Shown here: positions 8,501-17,196 of the stretch, piece after piece | How the letters are laid out: each line of letters begins with the position of its first letter | Numbering within the stretch: position 1 is the first letter of the stretch | Assembly: GCF_900091315.1 (NCBI RefSeq) | Contig: NZ_FLSP01000011.1 | Span: 1 to 64,000, forward strand | DNA: 64,000 nt | Reading direction: 5' to 3' | Origin: Streptomyces sp. DI166 | Lineage (GTDB): Bacteria > Actinomycetota > Actinomycetes > Streptomycetales > Streptomycetaceae | Position numbers and translations under genes: made by a program | Notes under the pieces: generated by a model | The model's database searches: none | What the model saw: the letters and a program-made list of their open reading frames with translations, nothing else | Told to the model about the DNA's origin: nothing

Positions 8501-9394
8501 ATGCTTCGCCCCGTTGTCGTAGGACTGGACGGATCCCCTGAGAGCCTGGCCGCCACCGACTGGGCGGCCCGTGAGGCGCTCCGGCGCGGTCTGCCGTTGC
8601 GGCTGGTGCACGCCGGAGAGGGCCTCGCCGCGCCCACGGAGTCGGACCTGCCCGAGCTGGAGGCACCGCGTGACCGGGCGCGGCGCCTGCTGCGCCTGGG
8701 CATGGACCGGGTCAACGAGCGCTACCCGCAGGTGAGCCTGAGCGCCGAGCAGATCCCCCGGCCCGCGCCCGAGGCGATGGCCGCGCAGGGCGAGGAGGCC
8801 GAACTGCTCGTGCTCGGCAGCCGGGCGTTCACCGGCCTGGGCGGTCTGCTGGCCGGTTCCGTGGCCCAGTCCGCGGTGGCGCGGGTCGCACGGCCGGTCG
8901 TCCTGGTACGGGCCGAGCACACGTCGGCGGACGAACACGAGCCGGACGGGACGGGCGGGCTCTCCGCCCACACGCCGTACCGGCCGCTGGCCGTCGGCGT
9001 GGACCCGGCGCAGCGGTGCGACGACCTGCTCGCGTTCGCCTTCGAGAGCGCGCGGCTGCGGTCCGCGCCGCTGCGGGTGGTGTACGCGTGGCGGCTGCCG
9101 TACGTGCCGTCCGCGCTGGAGGCCAAGGCCCGCCGTGAGGTCGGGCAGAAGTCCGGGCAGGTGCTGGAGGCCGTGCTCGCGCCGTGGCGGGAGAAGTACC
9201 CCACGGTGGAGGTCGTGCCGCTGGCCGGGGAGGGACGTCCGGCGCACCGGCTGCTCGACGCCTCCCGGGACTGCGGGCTGCTGATCGTCGGCCGCAGGAT
9301 CCGCCCGGCCGGGATCGGCCCGCACACCGGGCCGGTCGCGCACGCGGCGCTGCGTCATGTGCGCTGTCCGGTCGCCGTGGTGCCGCACGAGTGA
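8501..9394 (+). CDS. Tandem universal stress protein (UspA x2)
   Basis: The 297-residue protein has two UspA domains (about 1-140 and 155-297). The first opens with PVVVGLDGSPESLAATDWA and keeps the ATP-binding GSR...GGLLAGSVAQS motif. The second has GRRIRPAGIGPHTGPVAHA, a looser version. Mycobacterial tandem Usps such as Rv2623 are DosR-regulated and ATP-dependent. I choose ATG 8501 because GGGAGG lies 8 nt upstream; an in-frame GTG at 8492 overlaps that ribosome site. A perfect operator palindrome lies about 115 bp upstream. Confidence 0.92.
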   Translation: MLRPVVVGLDGSPESLAATDWAAREALRRGLPLRLVHAGEGLAAPTESDLPELEAPRDRARRLLRLGMDRVNERYPQVSLSAEQIPRPAPEAMAAQGEEAELLVLGSRAFTGLGGLLAGSVAQSAVARVARPVVLVRAEHTSADEHEPDGTGGLSAHTPYRPLAVGVDPAQRCDDLLAFAFESARLRSAPLRVVYAWRLPYVPSALEAKARREVGQKSGQVLEAVLAPWREKYPTVEVVPLAGEGRPAHRLLDASRDCGLLIVGRRIRPAGIGPHTGPVAHAALRHVRCPVAVVPHE

Positions 9395-9426
9395 AGGGCC
9401 GCACGAGACCTGTGCAGGAGCGGCAC

Positions 9427-9446
9427 ACAGGCTGCACACAGCCTGT
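9427..9446 (+). terminator. 8-bp stem-loop after usp
   Basis: ACAGGCTG-CACA-CAGCCTGT forms a perfect 8-bp hairpin 33 bp after the universal stress gene stop. It is a likely rho-independent-like terminator without a U-tract. Confidence 0.55.
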
Positions 9447-9526
9447 CGAAAGGCTCGCTACGGTTCTGGCCGATCGATCAACCACGTCGGTCCCCCGTGC
9501 GAACGCCGAGTCAGGAAGACCCCCGG

Positions 9527-10327
<801 letters not shown>

Positions 10328-10348
10328 CGCCCCGCTCAGCGCTCCCCG

Positions 10349-12115
10349 CTACTCCTCGGCGGGTACCGGAACCCGCCACACCAGCCGGCTCCCCCCACCC
10401 TCCGGGGTGCTCAACTCCAGCTCGCCGCCGAGCTGTTCGGCACGCTCGGCCATGTTGCGCAGTCCGCTGCGCCGCCCCTCGGCCGGGATACCGACGCCGT
10501 TGTCCGTCACGGTGAGGCGGACCTCGCTGCCGTCGGTCTCCAGCACCACGTCGGCGCGCTCGGCGCGGGCGTGCCGGGCGATGTTGGTGAGGGACTCGGA
10601 GAGCACGGCGATCACATGGTCGGCGACCTCGCGGGGCACGTCCGTGTCGACCAGGCCCTCCATCCGCACACTGGGCGCGAAGCCCAGCACCGGGGCCGCC
10701 TCCCCGGCCGCCCGCACGACGCGGGCGCGCAGCCCGGTCCCGGCGCCGTTCTCACGGGCCCGCAGGCCGAAGATGGTCGACCGGATGATCTTGATGGTCT
10801 CGTCCAGGTCGTCCACGGCCCGCGCCACGCGGTCCCCGGCCTCGGCGTGCTCGATGAAACGTCCCGCGCTCTGCAGGGTCATACCGGTCGCGAACAGCCG
10901 CTGGATGGCGAGGTCGTGCAGGTCGCGGGCGATCCGGTCGCGGTCCTTGAGCACCGCGATCTCCTCGGCGTCGCGGCGGCGTTCGGCCAGCTCCATGGCG
11001 ATCGCGGCCTGCGCGGCGAAGCCCTGCAACGGCTCGGTCTCCTTGGCGGCGTACACCGGCCGCCCCTGCTCGCGGGCCAGCAGCACCACACCGCGCACGC
11101 CGTCGCCGGTGCCGATGGGCACGGCCACGGCGGGACCGAGTCCGGTGAACCGGTCGCCGGAGTCGGCGACGCGCTCGTCGCGGGAGATGTCCGAGCTGGT
11201 GACGGAGGACCCGGCGGAGAAGGCCCGCCCGATGAGGCTGTCGTCCACCGGCAGCACCAGACCCCGGTGCGCCTCGGCGCCCTTGCCCGTGGCCAGTTCC
11301 ACCCGCAGTACGTCGGTGTCCTCCACCGGCATGGCGACCACGGCGAGGACGGCGCCGGAGATGTCCTTGGCGCGCCGGGCGATCAGTCCGAGCGCCTCAC
11401 CGCGCTCGGCCCCGGACATCAGACTGTGGGTGATCTCGGCGTTGGCCCGCAGCCAGCGCTCGCGCAGCCGGGACTCCTCGTACAGGCGGGCGTTGTCGAT
11501 GGCGACACCGGCCGCGACGGCGAGCGTGGACAGGACCGACTCGTCCTCCTCGTCGAACTGCGCCCCGCCGCCCTTCTCGGTCAGGTACAGATTGCCGAAG
11601 ACCTGGTCGCGGACCCGGATCGGGACGCCGAGGAAGGTGTTCATCGGCGGGTGGTGGGGCGGGAAGCCGTAGGACGCCGGGTGCTCGGAGAGCTTCGCCA
11701 GGCGCAGCGGCTGGGGGTGGCGGATCAGTTCGCCGAGGATGCCGTGGCCCTCCGGGTAGGGGCCGATCTCGCGGATCTGCTCCTCGCTGACGCCGACGGT
11801 GTGGAAGGCGGACAGCCGCTTGCCGTCCGGCCCGATCACGCCGAGGGCGGCGTACTGCGCGTCCACCAGCGCGGCCGCCGCCTCGACGATGCTGTTCAGG
11901 GCCTGTTCCAGGTCGAGCTCCCGGCCGACCGAGAGCACCGCCTCCAGCAGGCTGTGCACCCGGTCGCGCGTGCCGCGCGCCGCGTCGAGGCGCGCCTGCA
12001 GTTCCTCCAGCAGCTCGTCAAGCTTAAGCTGCGGAAGCCGTACGCGGGCCTGACCGGCCTGCTCCTGGCTCTCCACCGGTTGTTCCTCCACGCCCCTCGG
12101 TCCGTCTCCGCCCAT
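10349..12115 (-). CDS. osdK: GAF-GAF sensor histidine kinase, OsdK/DevS type
   Basis: The 588-residue kinase has GAF-A (about 70-210), GAF-B (about 228-375), a HisKA_3 helix with RIARDLHDLAIQRLF (phospho-accepting His400), and a C-terminal HATPase with DNGVGIP and SGLRNMAER. GAF-A contains HPASYGFPPHHPPMNTFLGVP, matching the region of mycobacterial DosS/DosT that supplies the proximal haem histidine (His149 in DosS). Haem-based redox or oxygen sensing is therefore inferred. It is not adjacent to its regulator: a GAPDH gene intervenes. A GTG at 12076 preceded by GGAGG is an alternative start. Function from the S. coelicolor OsdK and mycobacterial families. Confidence 0.88.
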   Translation of the reverse strand: MGGDGPRGVEEQPVESQEQAGQARVRLPQLKLDELLEELQARLDAARGTRDRVHSLLEAVLSVGRELDLEQALNSIVEAAAALVDAQYAALGVIGPDGKRLSAFHTVGVSEEQIREIGPYPEGHGILGELIRHPQPLRLAKLSEHPASYGFPPHHPPMNTFLGVPIRVRDQVFGNLYLTEKGGGAQFDEEDESVLSTLAVAAGVAIDNARLYEESRLRERWLRANAEITHSLMSGAERGEALGLIARRAKDISGAVLAVVAMPVEDTDVLRVELATGKGAEAHRGLVLPVDDSLIGRAFSAGSSVTSSDISRDERVADSGDRFTGLGPAVAVPIGTGDGVRGVVLLAREQGRPVYAAKETEPLQGFAAQAAIAMELAERRRDAEEIAVLKDRDRIARDLHDLAIQRLFATGMTLQSAGRFIEHAEAGDRVARAVDDLDETIKIIRSTIFGLRARENGAGTGLRARVVRAAGEAAPVLGFAPSVRMEGLVDTDVPREVADHVIAVLSESLTNIARHARAERADVVLETDGSEVRLTVTDNGVGIPAEGRRSGLRNMAERAEQLGGELELSTPEGGGSRLVWRVPVPAEE

Positions 12116-12197
12116 GGCGGTCCAGTGCCACCGTAACGGTCCGGGGCATGCGGCGACACGGCATCGGGGCAGGTCGCCCGGTGGAGGGGCCCGCAGG

Positions 12198-13226
12198 TCA
12201 GCCGCGCGGGAGGCGGGCGGCGACGTACTCGGTGAGGTCCAGCAGCCGGTTGGTGTACCCCCATTCGTTGTCGTACCAGCCGAAGACCTTGACCAGGTCG
12301 CCGTGGGCCTGGGTGAGCGGGGCGTCCAGGACGCAGGAGGCGGGGTCGCCGACGATGTCCCGGGAGACGATGGGGGCTTCGGAGACCCGCAGGACGCCCT
12401 TGAGCGGCCCGTCGGCGGCCTCCTTGAAGGCGGCGTTGACCTCCTCGGCGGTGACGGGGCGCTCCAGGACCACGCTGAGGTCGGTCAGGGAGCCGTCCTC
12501 CACGGGCACGCGGACGGCGATGCCGTCGAGGGTGCCGGAGAGCTGCGGCAGGACCAGTCCGACCGCGCGGGCGGCGCCGGTGGAGGTGGGGATGATGTTG
12601 ACGGCGGCGCTGCGGCCGCGGCGCGGGTCCTTGTGCGGGCCGTCCAGCACGACCTGGTCGTTGGTGTAGCCGTGGATCGTGGTCATCAGTCCCTTGACGA
12701 TGCCGAAGCGCTCGTCGAGGACCTTGACCATGGGGGCCACGCAGTTGGTGGTGCAGGAGGCGTTGGAGACGATGTGGTCGCGCTCCGGGTCGTAGGTGCC
12801 CTCGTTGACGCCCATCACGACCGTGGCGTCGACGTCCTTGCCCGGCACCGACAGCAGCACCTTGCGGGCGCCCGCCTCCAGGTGGGCGCCGGCCTGTGCG
12901 CGGGTCCGGAAGCGGCCGGTGGACTCGATGACGATGTCGATGCCCAGGTCGCCCCAGCCCAGGGCGGCCGGGTCGCGCTCGGCGGTGACGTCGATACGGT
13001 GCCCGTCGACGGTGAGGGAGGTGTCGTCGTGCCCGACGTCACGGCCGATCCGCCCGTAGGTCGAGTCGTAGGCCAGCAGATGGGCCAGCGCGGCGGGTGA
13101 GGTGATGTCGTTGACCGCGACGATCTCGACCGGGGTGCCGGCGGAAGTCTCGGCGCGTTCCAGCACACAGCGCAGGTAGTTGCGTCCGATGCGGCCGAAG
13201 CCGTTGATTGCCACGCGCACGCTCAT
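12198..13226 (-). CDS. gap: Glyceraldehyde-3-phosphate dehydrogenase
   Basis: The 342-residue protein has the NAD-binding INGFGRIGRN (residues 7-16), the catalytic SNASCTTNC loop, HGYTNDQ, and a C-terminal WYDNEWGYTNR. All hallmarks of phosphorylating GAPDH are present, so it should catalyse glyceraldehyde-3-phosphate to 1,3-bisphosphoglycerate with NAD+. It lies on the same strand between the response regulator (105 bp upstream) and the kinase. An operator-like motif lies about 80 bp upstream of its ATG. This suggests a hypoxia-specific isozyme; the housekeeping copy should lie elsewhere. Confidence 0.95.
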   Translation of the reverse strand: MSVRVAINGFGRIGRNYLRCVLERAETSAGTPVEIVAVNDITSPAALAHLLAYDSTYGRIGRDVGHDDTSLTVDGHRIDVTAERDPAALGWGDLGIDIVIESTGRFRTRAQAGAHLEAGARKVLLSVPGKDVDATVVMGVNEGTYDPERDHIVSNASCTTNCVAPMVKVLDERFGIVKGLMTTIHGYTNDQVVLDGPHKDPRRGRSAAVNIIPTSTGAARAVGLVLPQLSGTLDGIAVRVPVEDGSLTDLSVVLERPVTAEEVNAAFKEAADGPLKGVLRVSEAPIVSRDIVGDPASCVLDAPLTQAHGDLVKVFGWYDNEWGYTNRLLDLTEYVAARLPRG

Positions 13227-13303
13227 GTCGGTGGTCCTCCCCAGGGTCGGTCCGGTGGTGTCCGGTGCGCTTCCAGCCTGCTGGCGGGACGGCGGACGCG
13301 GCA

Positions 13304-13319
13304 GGGGCCGGTCGGGGCC
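13304..13319. promoter_or_regulatory. Proposed OsdR/DevR operator (gap)
   Basis: GGGGCCGGTCGGGGCC has a perfect left arm and a two-base deviation in the right arm (CGGGGCC for CGGYCCN). It is about 80 bp upstream of the GAPDH start. Confidence 0.45.
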
Positions 13320-13330
13320 GAGAGGTGGGC

Positions 13331-14026
13331 CTAATGCCCCTCTTGGTGGCGCGCCCGGTCCTGGACCTGGGTGGCGATGACCGCGGCCTGGATACGGCGC
13401 TCCACACCGAGCTTGGCCAGCAGGCGGGAGATGTGGTTCTTGACGGTCTTCTCGGCGAGGTAGAGGCGCTGGCCGATCTGCCGGTTGGTCAGCCCCTCGC
13501 CGATGAGGTCGAGGATCTCCCGCTCGCGTGCGGTCAGTCCGGGCAGCGGGTCCGGTTCCTCCTCGTGCTCCTGGTCGTGCCGGAGCCGGGCCATCAGCCT
13601 GGTGGTGGCGCTGGGGTCGAGCAGGGACTGGCCGGAGGCGACGGTGCGCACGGCGGAGACCAGGTCGGAGCCCTGGATCTGCTTGAGCACATAGCCGGAG
13701 GCGCCGGCCATGATCGAGTCCAGCAGGGCCTCCTCGTCGTCGAACGAGGTGAGCATCAGACAGGCCAGTTCGGGCAGGCGGGAGCGCAGTTCGCGGCAGA
13801 CGCTCACCCCGTCGCCGTCGGGCAGACGGACGTCGAGGACCGCGACCTGGGGGCGCAGCGCGGGTACCCGGGCCAGGGCCTGTTCGGCGGTGGCGGCCTC
13901 GCCGACGACGGTGATGTCGGGTTCGTCGTTGAGGAGGTCGTGCACTCCGCGCCGTACGACCTCGTGGTCGTCCAGCAGGAAGACCCGGATCGGGTCGCCG
14001 GGGCCCGGCCGCGCGCCGTCCGCCAT
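13331..14026 (-). CDS. osdR: NarL/FixJ response regulator, OsdR/DevR type
   Basis: The 231-residue protein has a receiver domain (12-130) with acidic pocket LLDDHE, phospho-acceptor Asp65 (VLDVRLPDG), switch Thr in MLTSFDD and Lys in GYVLKQI. A LuxR-type HTH follows (about 163-218) with [22 protein letters not shown] and the recognition stretch [17 protein letters not shown]. It is closely DevR-like, including GYVLKQI and the C-terminal helix. It is the presumed regulator of the island through the shared palindromes, one of which lies about 110 bp before its own start (autoregulation). Its likely kinase partner is the gene at 10349. Confidence 0.9.
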   Translation of the reverse strand: MADGARPGPGDPIRVFLLDDHEVVRRGVHDLLNDEPDITVVGEAATAEQALARVPALRPQVAVLDVRLPDGDGVSVCRELRSRLPELACLMLTSFDDEEALLDSIMAGASGYVLKQIQGSDLVSAVRTVASGQSLLDPSATTRLMARLRHDQEHEEEPDPLPGLTAREREILDLIGEGLTNRQIGQRLYLAEKTVKNHISRLLAKLGVERRIQAAVIATQVQDRARHQEGH

Positions 14027-14128
14027 CGGTTGCTCCTCGTCGTGTTCGCCGTGGTCCCCGGTGGCCGGTCCACGGGCCGTCGGTCACTCCCCCTGCTGGA
14101 ATCCTCGTCCCGGAAGGGGCCCAAGGAC

Positions 14129-14144
14129 AGGGCCGGTCGGCCCC
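14129..14144. promoter_or_regulatory. Proposed OsdR operator (autoregulation)
   Basis: AGGGCCGGTCGGCCCC is a perfect match to NGGRCCG-NN-CGGYCCN, centred about 110 bp upstream of the response regulator start. Confidence 0.6.
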
Positions 14145-14210
14145 TGATTCCGACATCCGACCTACGGGTACCCGGCAGGCGTGAGGAAACGCCCCCGTCC
14201 CGATCCTGAG

Positions 14211-14248
14211 GGGCCGCCCGGACACCCGGGCAGGGGCCGAACGGCCCT
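14211..14248. promoter_or_regulatory. Proposed OsdR operator pair (PPOX gene)
   Basis: GGGGCCGAACGGCCCT (14233-14248) is perfect. GGGCCGCCCGGACA (14211-14224) is a weaker copy 23 bp away. They lie about 90-128 bp before the PPOX gene. Confidence 0.6.
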
Positions 14249-14338
14249 AGCTCGCCCCGTGTCACTCAGGTTCGAATGATCTGATCGAACTCGGACACAA
14301 CGAGAGTTCACTCGTTCACGACCTGACGGAAGCCCGCC

Positions 14339-14785
14339 ATGCCCCACACGAACGGCAGCCCCACCGCCACAGGACCACGCCGGAGCATCGAGCTCGACAG
14401 TGCCGAGGCGCTGCGGCTGCTGGGCAGTGTCTCCTTCGGCCGGATCGTCTTCACGCAGCACGCCCTGCCGACGATCCGCCCGGTGAACCACGTCCTGGAC
14501 GGCGGAGACATCATCATCCGCACGCACGACGGCGCGGCACTCACCTCCCGGACCCGCCAGGCCGGATCACCGGGCGTGGTGGTTGCCTACGAGGCCGACT
14601 CCATCGACCCGGTCACCCACCTCGGCTGGAGCGTCGTCGTCACGGGCTACGCCCATCTGGTCACCGACCCCGACGAACTGGCCCGCTACGCGTCGATGCT
14701 GCACCCCTGGTCGCAGCAGACGATGGACTACGCGGTCCGCATCCGCCCCGACCTGGTCACCGGGATCAGGCTCGCGGCGACCTGA
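14339..14785 (+). CDS. PPOX-family split-barrel protein
   Basis: The 148-residue protein is one FMN-binding split barrel of the pyridoxamine-5'-phosphate-oxidase superfamily: LLGSVSFGRIVFTQHALPTIRPVNHVL, then GVVVAYEADSID and GWSVVVTGYA. Such small proteins bind FMN, F420 or haem. DosR-regulon member Rv3129 is, as I recall, of this type. It is divergent from osdR and has the clearest operator pair in the island. The cofactor cannot be assigned from the sequence. Two related proteins lie at 15745 and 16303. Confidence 0.85.
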   Translation: MPHTNGSPTATGPRRSIELDSAEALRLLGSVSFGRIVFTQHALPTIRPVNHVLDGGDIIIRTHDGAALTSRTRQAGSPGVVVAYEADSIDPVTHLGWSVVVTGYAHLVTDPDELARYASMLHPWSQQTMDYAVRIRPDLVTGIRLAAT

Positions 14786-14801
14786 CCCCGGTACGCCGCC
14801 G

Positions 14802-15614
14802 TCACCGCGTCGGCACCAGGACGACGGGGCAGTGCGAACGGTGCAGCAGGGTGTGCGCGACGGGTCCGGGACGGCGGCGCCGGGTACCGATCACCACCAC
14901 GGCCGCGTCGGCCGTGGCGTCCAGCAGGGCGCGGGCCGGTCCGGTGCGCACCGTGCGGGTCTCCACGTCGATCGTGGGGAACCGCTCCTTGAGTCCGGCG
15001 AGGCTGAAGCGCGCCACGGCGCCCTCGGAGCGGCCGGTGACGGCCAGCTCCCGCTGCCCCGGGCTCGTCGCGGGGATCGGGGAGGGCAGCTCGGGGGTGA
15101 TGTGGCGGTGGGTCCAGCAGTGCACCACGTCCAGTCCGACACCGCGCCGTCGGGCCTCCGCGAAGGCGTAGGCGGCGGCCTCGGCGTCCTCGTCGCTCTC
15201 CAGACCGAGCAGCACCCGGCGTTCCCCGTCGCAGGGATGGTCGCCGCGTACGACCAGCAGCGGCCCCGCCGCGTGCACCGCCAGGCCCAGGCTCACCGAG
15301 CGGGCGAGCAGTCCGGAGACCGGGCCCAGGCCCCGGGTGCCGACGACGGTGAGGGCGGCGCCCTCGCTCTCCCGGGCCAGCACGGCCACGGGGCCGCCGG
15401 TCACCGGTTTCGACGCCACGCGCAGCCGGGGGTGGCGTGCGTGGGCACGGGCGACCGCGGCACCGAGCACGGGCGCGGCCTCGTCCCGGTCCGGCACGGC
15501 GTACACGATCCGCAGGGCGGCTTCGCGCCGCGCCGCCTCGTCCGAGGCCCAGTCCAGGGCCCGTACGGCGTTCAGGGACCCGTCCGCTCCGACGACCACG
15601 TACTGGGGAGTCAT
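14802..15614 (-). CDS. Tandem universal stress protein (UspA x2)
   Basis: The 270-residue protein has two Usp domains: 1-130, starting QYVVVGADGSLNAVRALDWA with GTRGLGPVSGLLARSVS, and 140-270, ending VIGTRRRRPGPVAHTLLHRS. Both keep the G-T-R...G-S nucleotide signature in partial form. GGAGGAG precedes the ATG at 15614. It is the second Usp gene in the island, and a pair of operator-like motifs lies 80-118 bp upstream, at the same spacing as for the first. Confidence 0.92.
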   Translation of the reverse strand: MTPQYVVVGADGSLNAVRALDWASDEAARREAALRIVYAVPDRDEAAPVLGAAVARAHARHPRLRVASKPVTGGPVAVLARESEGAALTVVGTRGLGPVSGLLARSVSLGLAVHAAGPLLVVRGDHPCDGERRVLLGLESDEDAEAAAYAFAEARRRGVGLDVVHCWTHRHITPELPSPIPATSPGQRELAVTGRSEGAVARFSLAGLKERFPTIDVETRTVRTGPARALLDATADAAVVVIGTRRRRPGPVAHTLLHRSHCPVVLVPTR

Positions 15615-15693
15615 GGCTCCTCCCTTCCTGTCCGATGCCCCCGATGCTTCTCGCGCTCGGGCGTCCGGGGCAGGGGCCGGGTGAACCCGGCCG

Positions 15694-15732
15694 CGCGCCG
15701 TACGGCCCAGCCGGCCGGGACCGTGCGGCTCA
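15694..15732. promoter_or_regulatory. Proposed OsdR operator pair (second usp)
   Basis: CGCGCCGTACGGCCCA (15694-15709) and GGGACCGTGCGGCTCA (15717-15732) are 23 bp apart centre to centre. They lie 80-118 bp before the universal stress gene at 15614. Confidence 0.5.
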
Positions 15733-15754
15733 GGAGGACGGGGCTCAGGAGGAC
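15727..15754. repeat. 15-bp tandem repeat spanning a stop codon
   Basis: Two identical 13-mers, GGCTCAGGAGGAC at 15727-15739 and 15742-15754, have a 15-bp period. The second contains the TGA (minus strand) of the PPOX gene, so the duplication places a second in-frame stop downstream. Confidence 0.85.
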
Positions 15755-16185
15755 AGGCGCACGCCGTACAGCGTGCGTCCGCCGACCAGTTCGCGGCCGG
15801 TGACCAGTTCCGGCTCGATGCGCACGAAGACCTCCGACGGCGAGGGCACCCAGGAGCGGGGCCCGGTGTGCTCCAGGCGGGCGACCTCGGCGGGGTCGGT
15901 GATCACCGCCGCGGGGCCGGTGACGATGACGCTCCAGCCGGACTGGGTGGCCGCGTCGACCTGGTCGGCCTCGAAGGCGACCACAGTGCCGTCCACGGCC
16001 CGCACCAGCTCCGAGCCGGCGGCGGTGCGCAGCAGTACGGCGCCGTCGTCGGCCAGGGAGAAGTTCACGGGCAGGACGGCGGGCAGCGCGTGCCGGGTGT
16101 GCACGATGCGTCCGACCGGCACCTTGGCCAGCAGCCGCAGGCACTCCTGTCGGTCCAGTTCACGGAATCCGTCGCTGCGGTACAT
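15745..16185 (-). CDS. PPOX-family split-barrel protein
   Basis: The 146-residue single split-barrel protein has CLRLLAKVPVGRIVHTRHALPAVLPVNF, GTVVAFEADQVD and GWSVIVTGPAAV. It is about as long as the paralogue at 14339 and shares its motif order. It ends GGRTLYGVRLSS. The ATG at 16185 is favoured over an upstream extension rich in arginine. An operator pair lies about 80-115 bp upstream. It probably binds FMN, F420 or haem; its enzymatic activity is unknown. Confidence 0.83.
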   Translation of the reverse strand: MYRSDGFRELDRQECLRLLAKVPVGRIVHTRHALPAVLPVNFSLADDGAVLLRTAAGSELVRAVDGTVVAFEADQVDAATQSGWSVIVTGPAAVITDPAEVARLEHTGPRSWVPSPSEVFVRIEPELVTGRELVGGRTLYGVRLSS

Positions 16186-16265
16186 GGCCTGCCCTGTCTT
16201 TCCCCTGGTCGCTGTCGGTCGCCGCGTGTTCCTCCATGCTTGGTCACGGGCCGGTGCCCCGCGAA

Positions 16266-16300
16266 GGGCCAACGGTCCCGGTGCCGTACGCCAACGGCCC
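16266..16300. promoter_or_regulatory. Proposed OsdR operator pair (second PPOX)
   Basis: GGGCCAACGGTCCC (16266-16279) is one base shorter than the full motif. TACGCC-AA-CGGCCC (16287-16300) is a half-conserved copy 21 bp away. Confidence 0.45.
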
Positions 16301-16302
16301 TG

Positions 16303-16977
16303 TCACACCGTGATCCGCCGTCCGCTGACGGAGCGCGGCTCGATCCGTATCCACAGCGGGCGCGTTCCGCCCGCCCACGGCTCGGAGTACGCGTGCTCGT
16401 CGAGGTCGTGTGCCTCGGCGGGGTCGTCGACGGCGTCGGCGGTTCCGCGGACCAGGACGCTCCAGCCGGTGCTGAACGCGTCGTCGATGCGGTCGACCTC
16501 CAGGGCCACCTGACGGCCCGCCGCGAGCGCGGGAATCGAACCCGGGGCGGTGCGGAAGGCGACGCCGCCGTCGACCACGGCGTAGTTGACGGGCACGACG
16601 ACGGGACCGGTCGGGGTGGGTACCGCCAGGCGTCCCACTCCGTGGGTGGAGAGCAGGGCGTGGCACTCCTCGGCCGTCAGCTCGGTGAACTCGGCGTGCC
16701 GCGCGGCCCGTCCGGGTCCGGGCGGCCGTTCGACGTCACCGCCGGTCAGCTCGGCGACCGTGGTCTGCAGGGCGCCGGCCAGCCGCATCAGTGCTCCGAT
16801 GCCCGGGGCCACGACCGGCTGCTCCTCCAGGTAGCGCAGATAGCTGGTGGCCATTCCGGCGCGAGCGGCGGTCTCCGCGCGGGAGAAACCGAGCTGCCTG
16901 CGCCGGAGCGCGATACGCCGCCCGAGGTCGCCCACGGGCAAGGGCTGGGTCGCCATCGACAAGGTCTGGTCGGCCAT
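16303..16977 (-). CDS. XRE HTH-PPOX fusion protein
   Basis: The 224-residue fusion has an XRE-type helix-turn-helix (about 15-75: GRRIALRRRQLGFSRAETAARAGMATSYLRYLE). A PPOX split barrel follows (about 95-220: LLSTHGVGRLAVPTPTGPVVVPVNYAVV, QVALEVDRID, GWSVLVRGTADAV). This suggests a DNA-binding protein whose activity responds to a flavin, F420 or haem-type ligand in the barrel. AGGAGGAGG precedes the ATG. An operator pair lies about 90 bp upstream, so it may be a second-tier regulator under OsdR control. The ligand is unproven. Confidence 0.85.
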   Translation of the reverse strand: MADQTLSMATQPLPVGDLGRRIALRRRQLGFSRAETAARAGMATSYLRYLEEQPVVAPGIGALMRLAGALQTTVAELTGGDVERPPGPGRAARHAEFTELTAEECHALLSTHGVGRLAVPTPTGPVVVPVNYAVVDGGVAFRTAPGSIPALAAGRQVALEVDRIDDAFSTGWSVLVRGTADAVDDPAEAHDLDEHAYSEPWAGGTRPLWIRIEPRSVSGRRITV

Positions 16978-17059
16978 GGCCCGCCACCTCCTCCTGTCGG
17001 CCCCCGAGCGGATACTCCTCTGATTTCTCCAGCGTCCGGGGGCGCCCCCGGACGGCGCT

Positions 17060-17096
17060 TGGGCCGGTCGGCCCCGGTGGGGGCGCCGGTCGGCAT
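17060..17096. promoter_or_regulatory. Proposed OsdR operator pair (XRE-PPOX)
   Basis: TGGGCCGGTCGGCCCC (17060-17075) is perfect and GCGCCGGTCGGCAT (17083-17096) is a weaker copy 22 bp away. They lie about 90-115 bp before the XRE-PPOX start. Confidence 0.6.
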
Positions 17097-17111
17097 CGAA
17101 TGCGCCCACCG

Positions 17112-17159
17112 AGTCCGTACGGCCCCACCGCACGGGCGGGCCCGGGGCCGTACGGCCCT
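17112..17159. promoter_or_regulatory. Proposed OsdR operators (STAS gene)
   Basis: GGGGCCGTACGGCCCT (17144-17159) is a perfect motif only 45 bp from the STAS start. AGTCCGTACGGCCC (17112-17125) is a partner 33 bp away. The site so close to the start suggests a different promoter geometry from the other genes. Confidence 0.5.
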
Positions 17160-17196
17160 TCCGCCGCGCCGTCGGTTTCCGGTTGCCTTCGGAGGC

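Larger units (their letters stand above)
14027..14338. other. 312-bp divergent control region, osdR / PPOX
   Basis: This gap contains no gene. It holds two full operator palindromes, 14129-14144 nearer osdR and 14233-14248 nearer the PPOX gene, plus a weaker copy at 14211-14224. A relatively AT-richer stretch at about 14265-14320 may hold the rightward promoter. Confidence 0.6.

Noticed and set aside
12116..12197. An OsdR operator directly upstream of the kinase (ACCGTAACGGTCC).
   Set aside because: The left arm deviates and the spacing is odd. It is too weak to list as a site, though it might be a degenerate copy.
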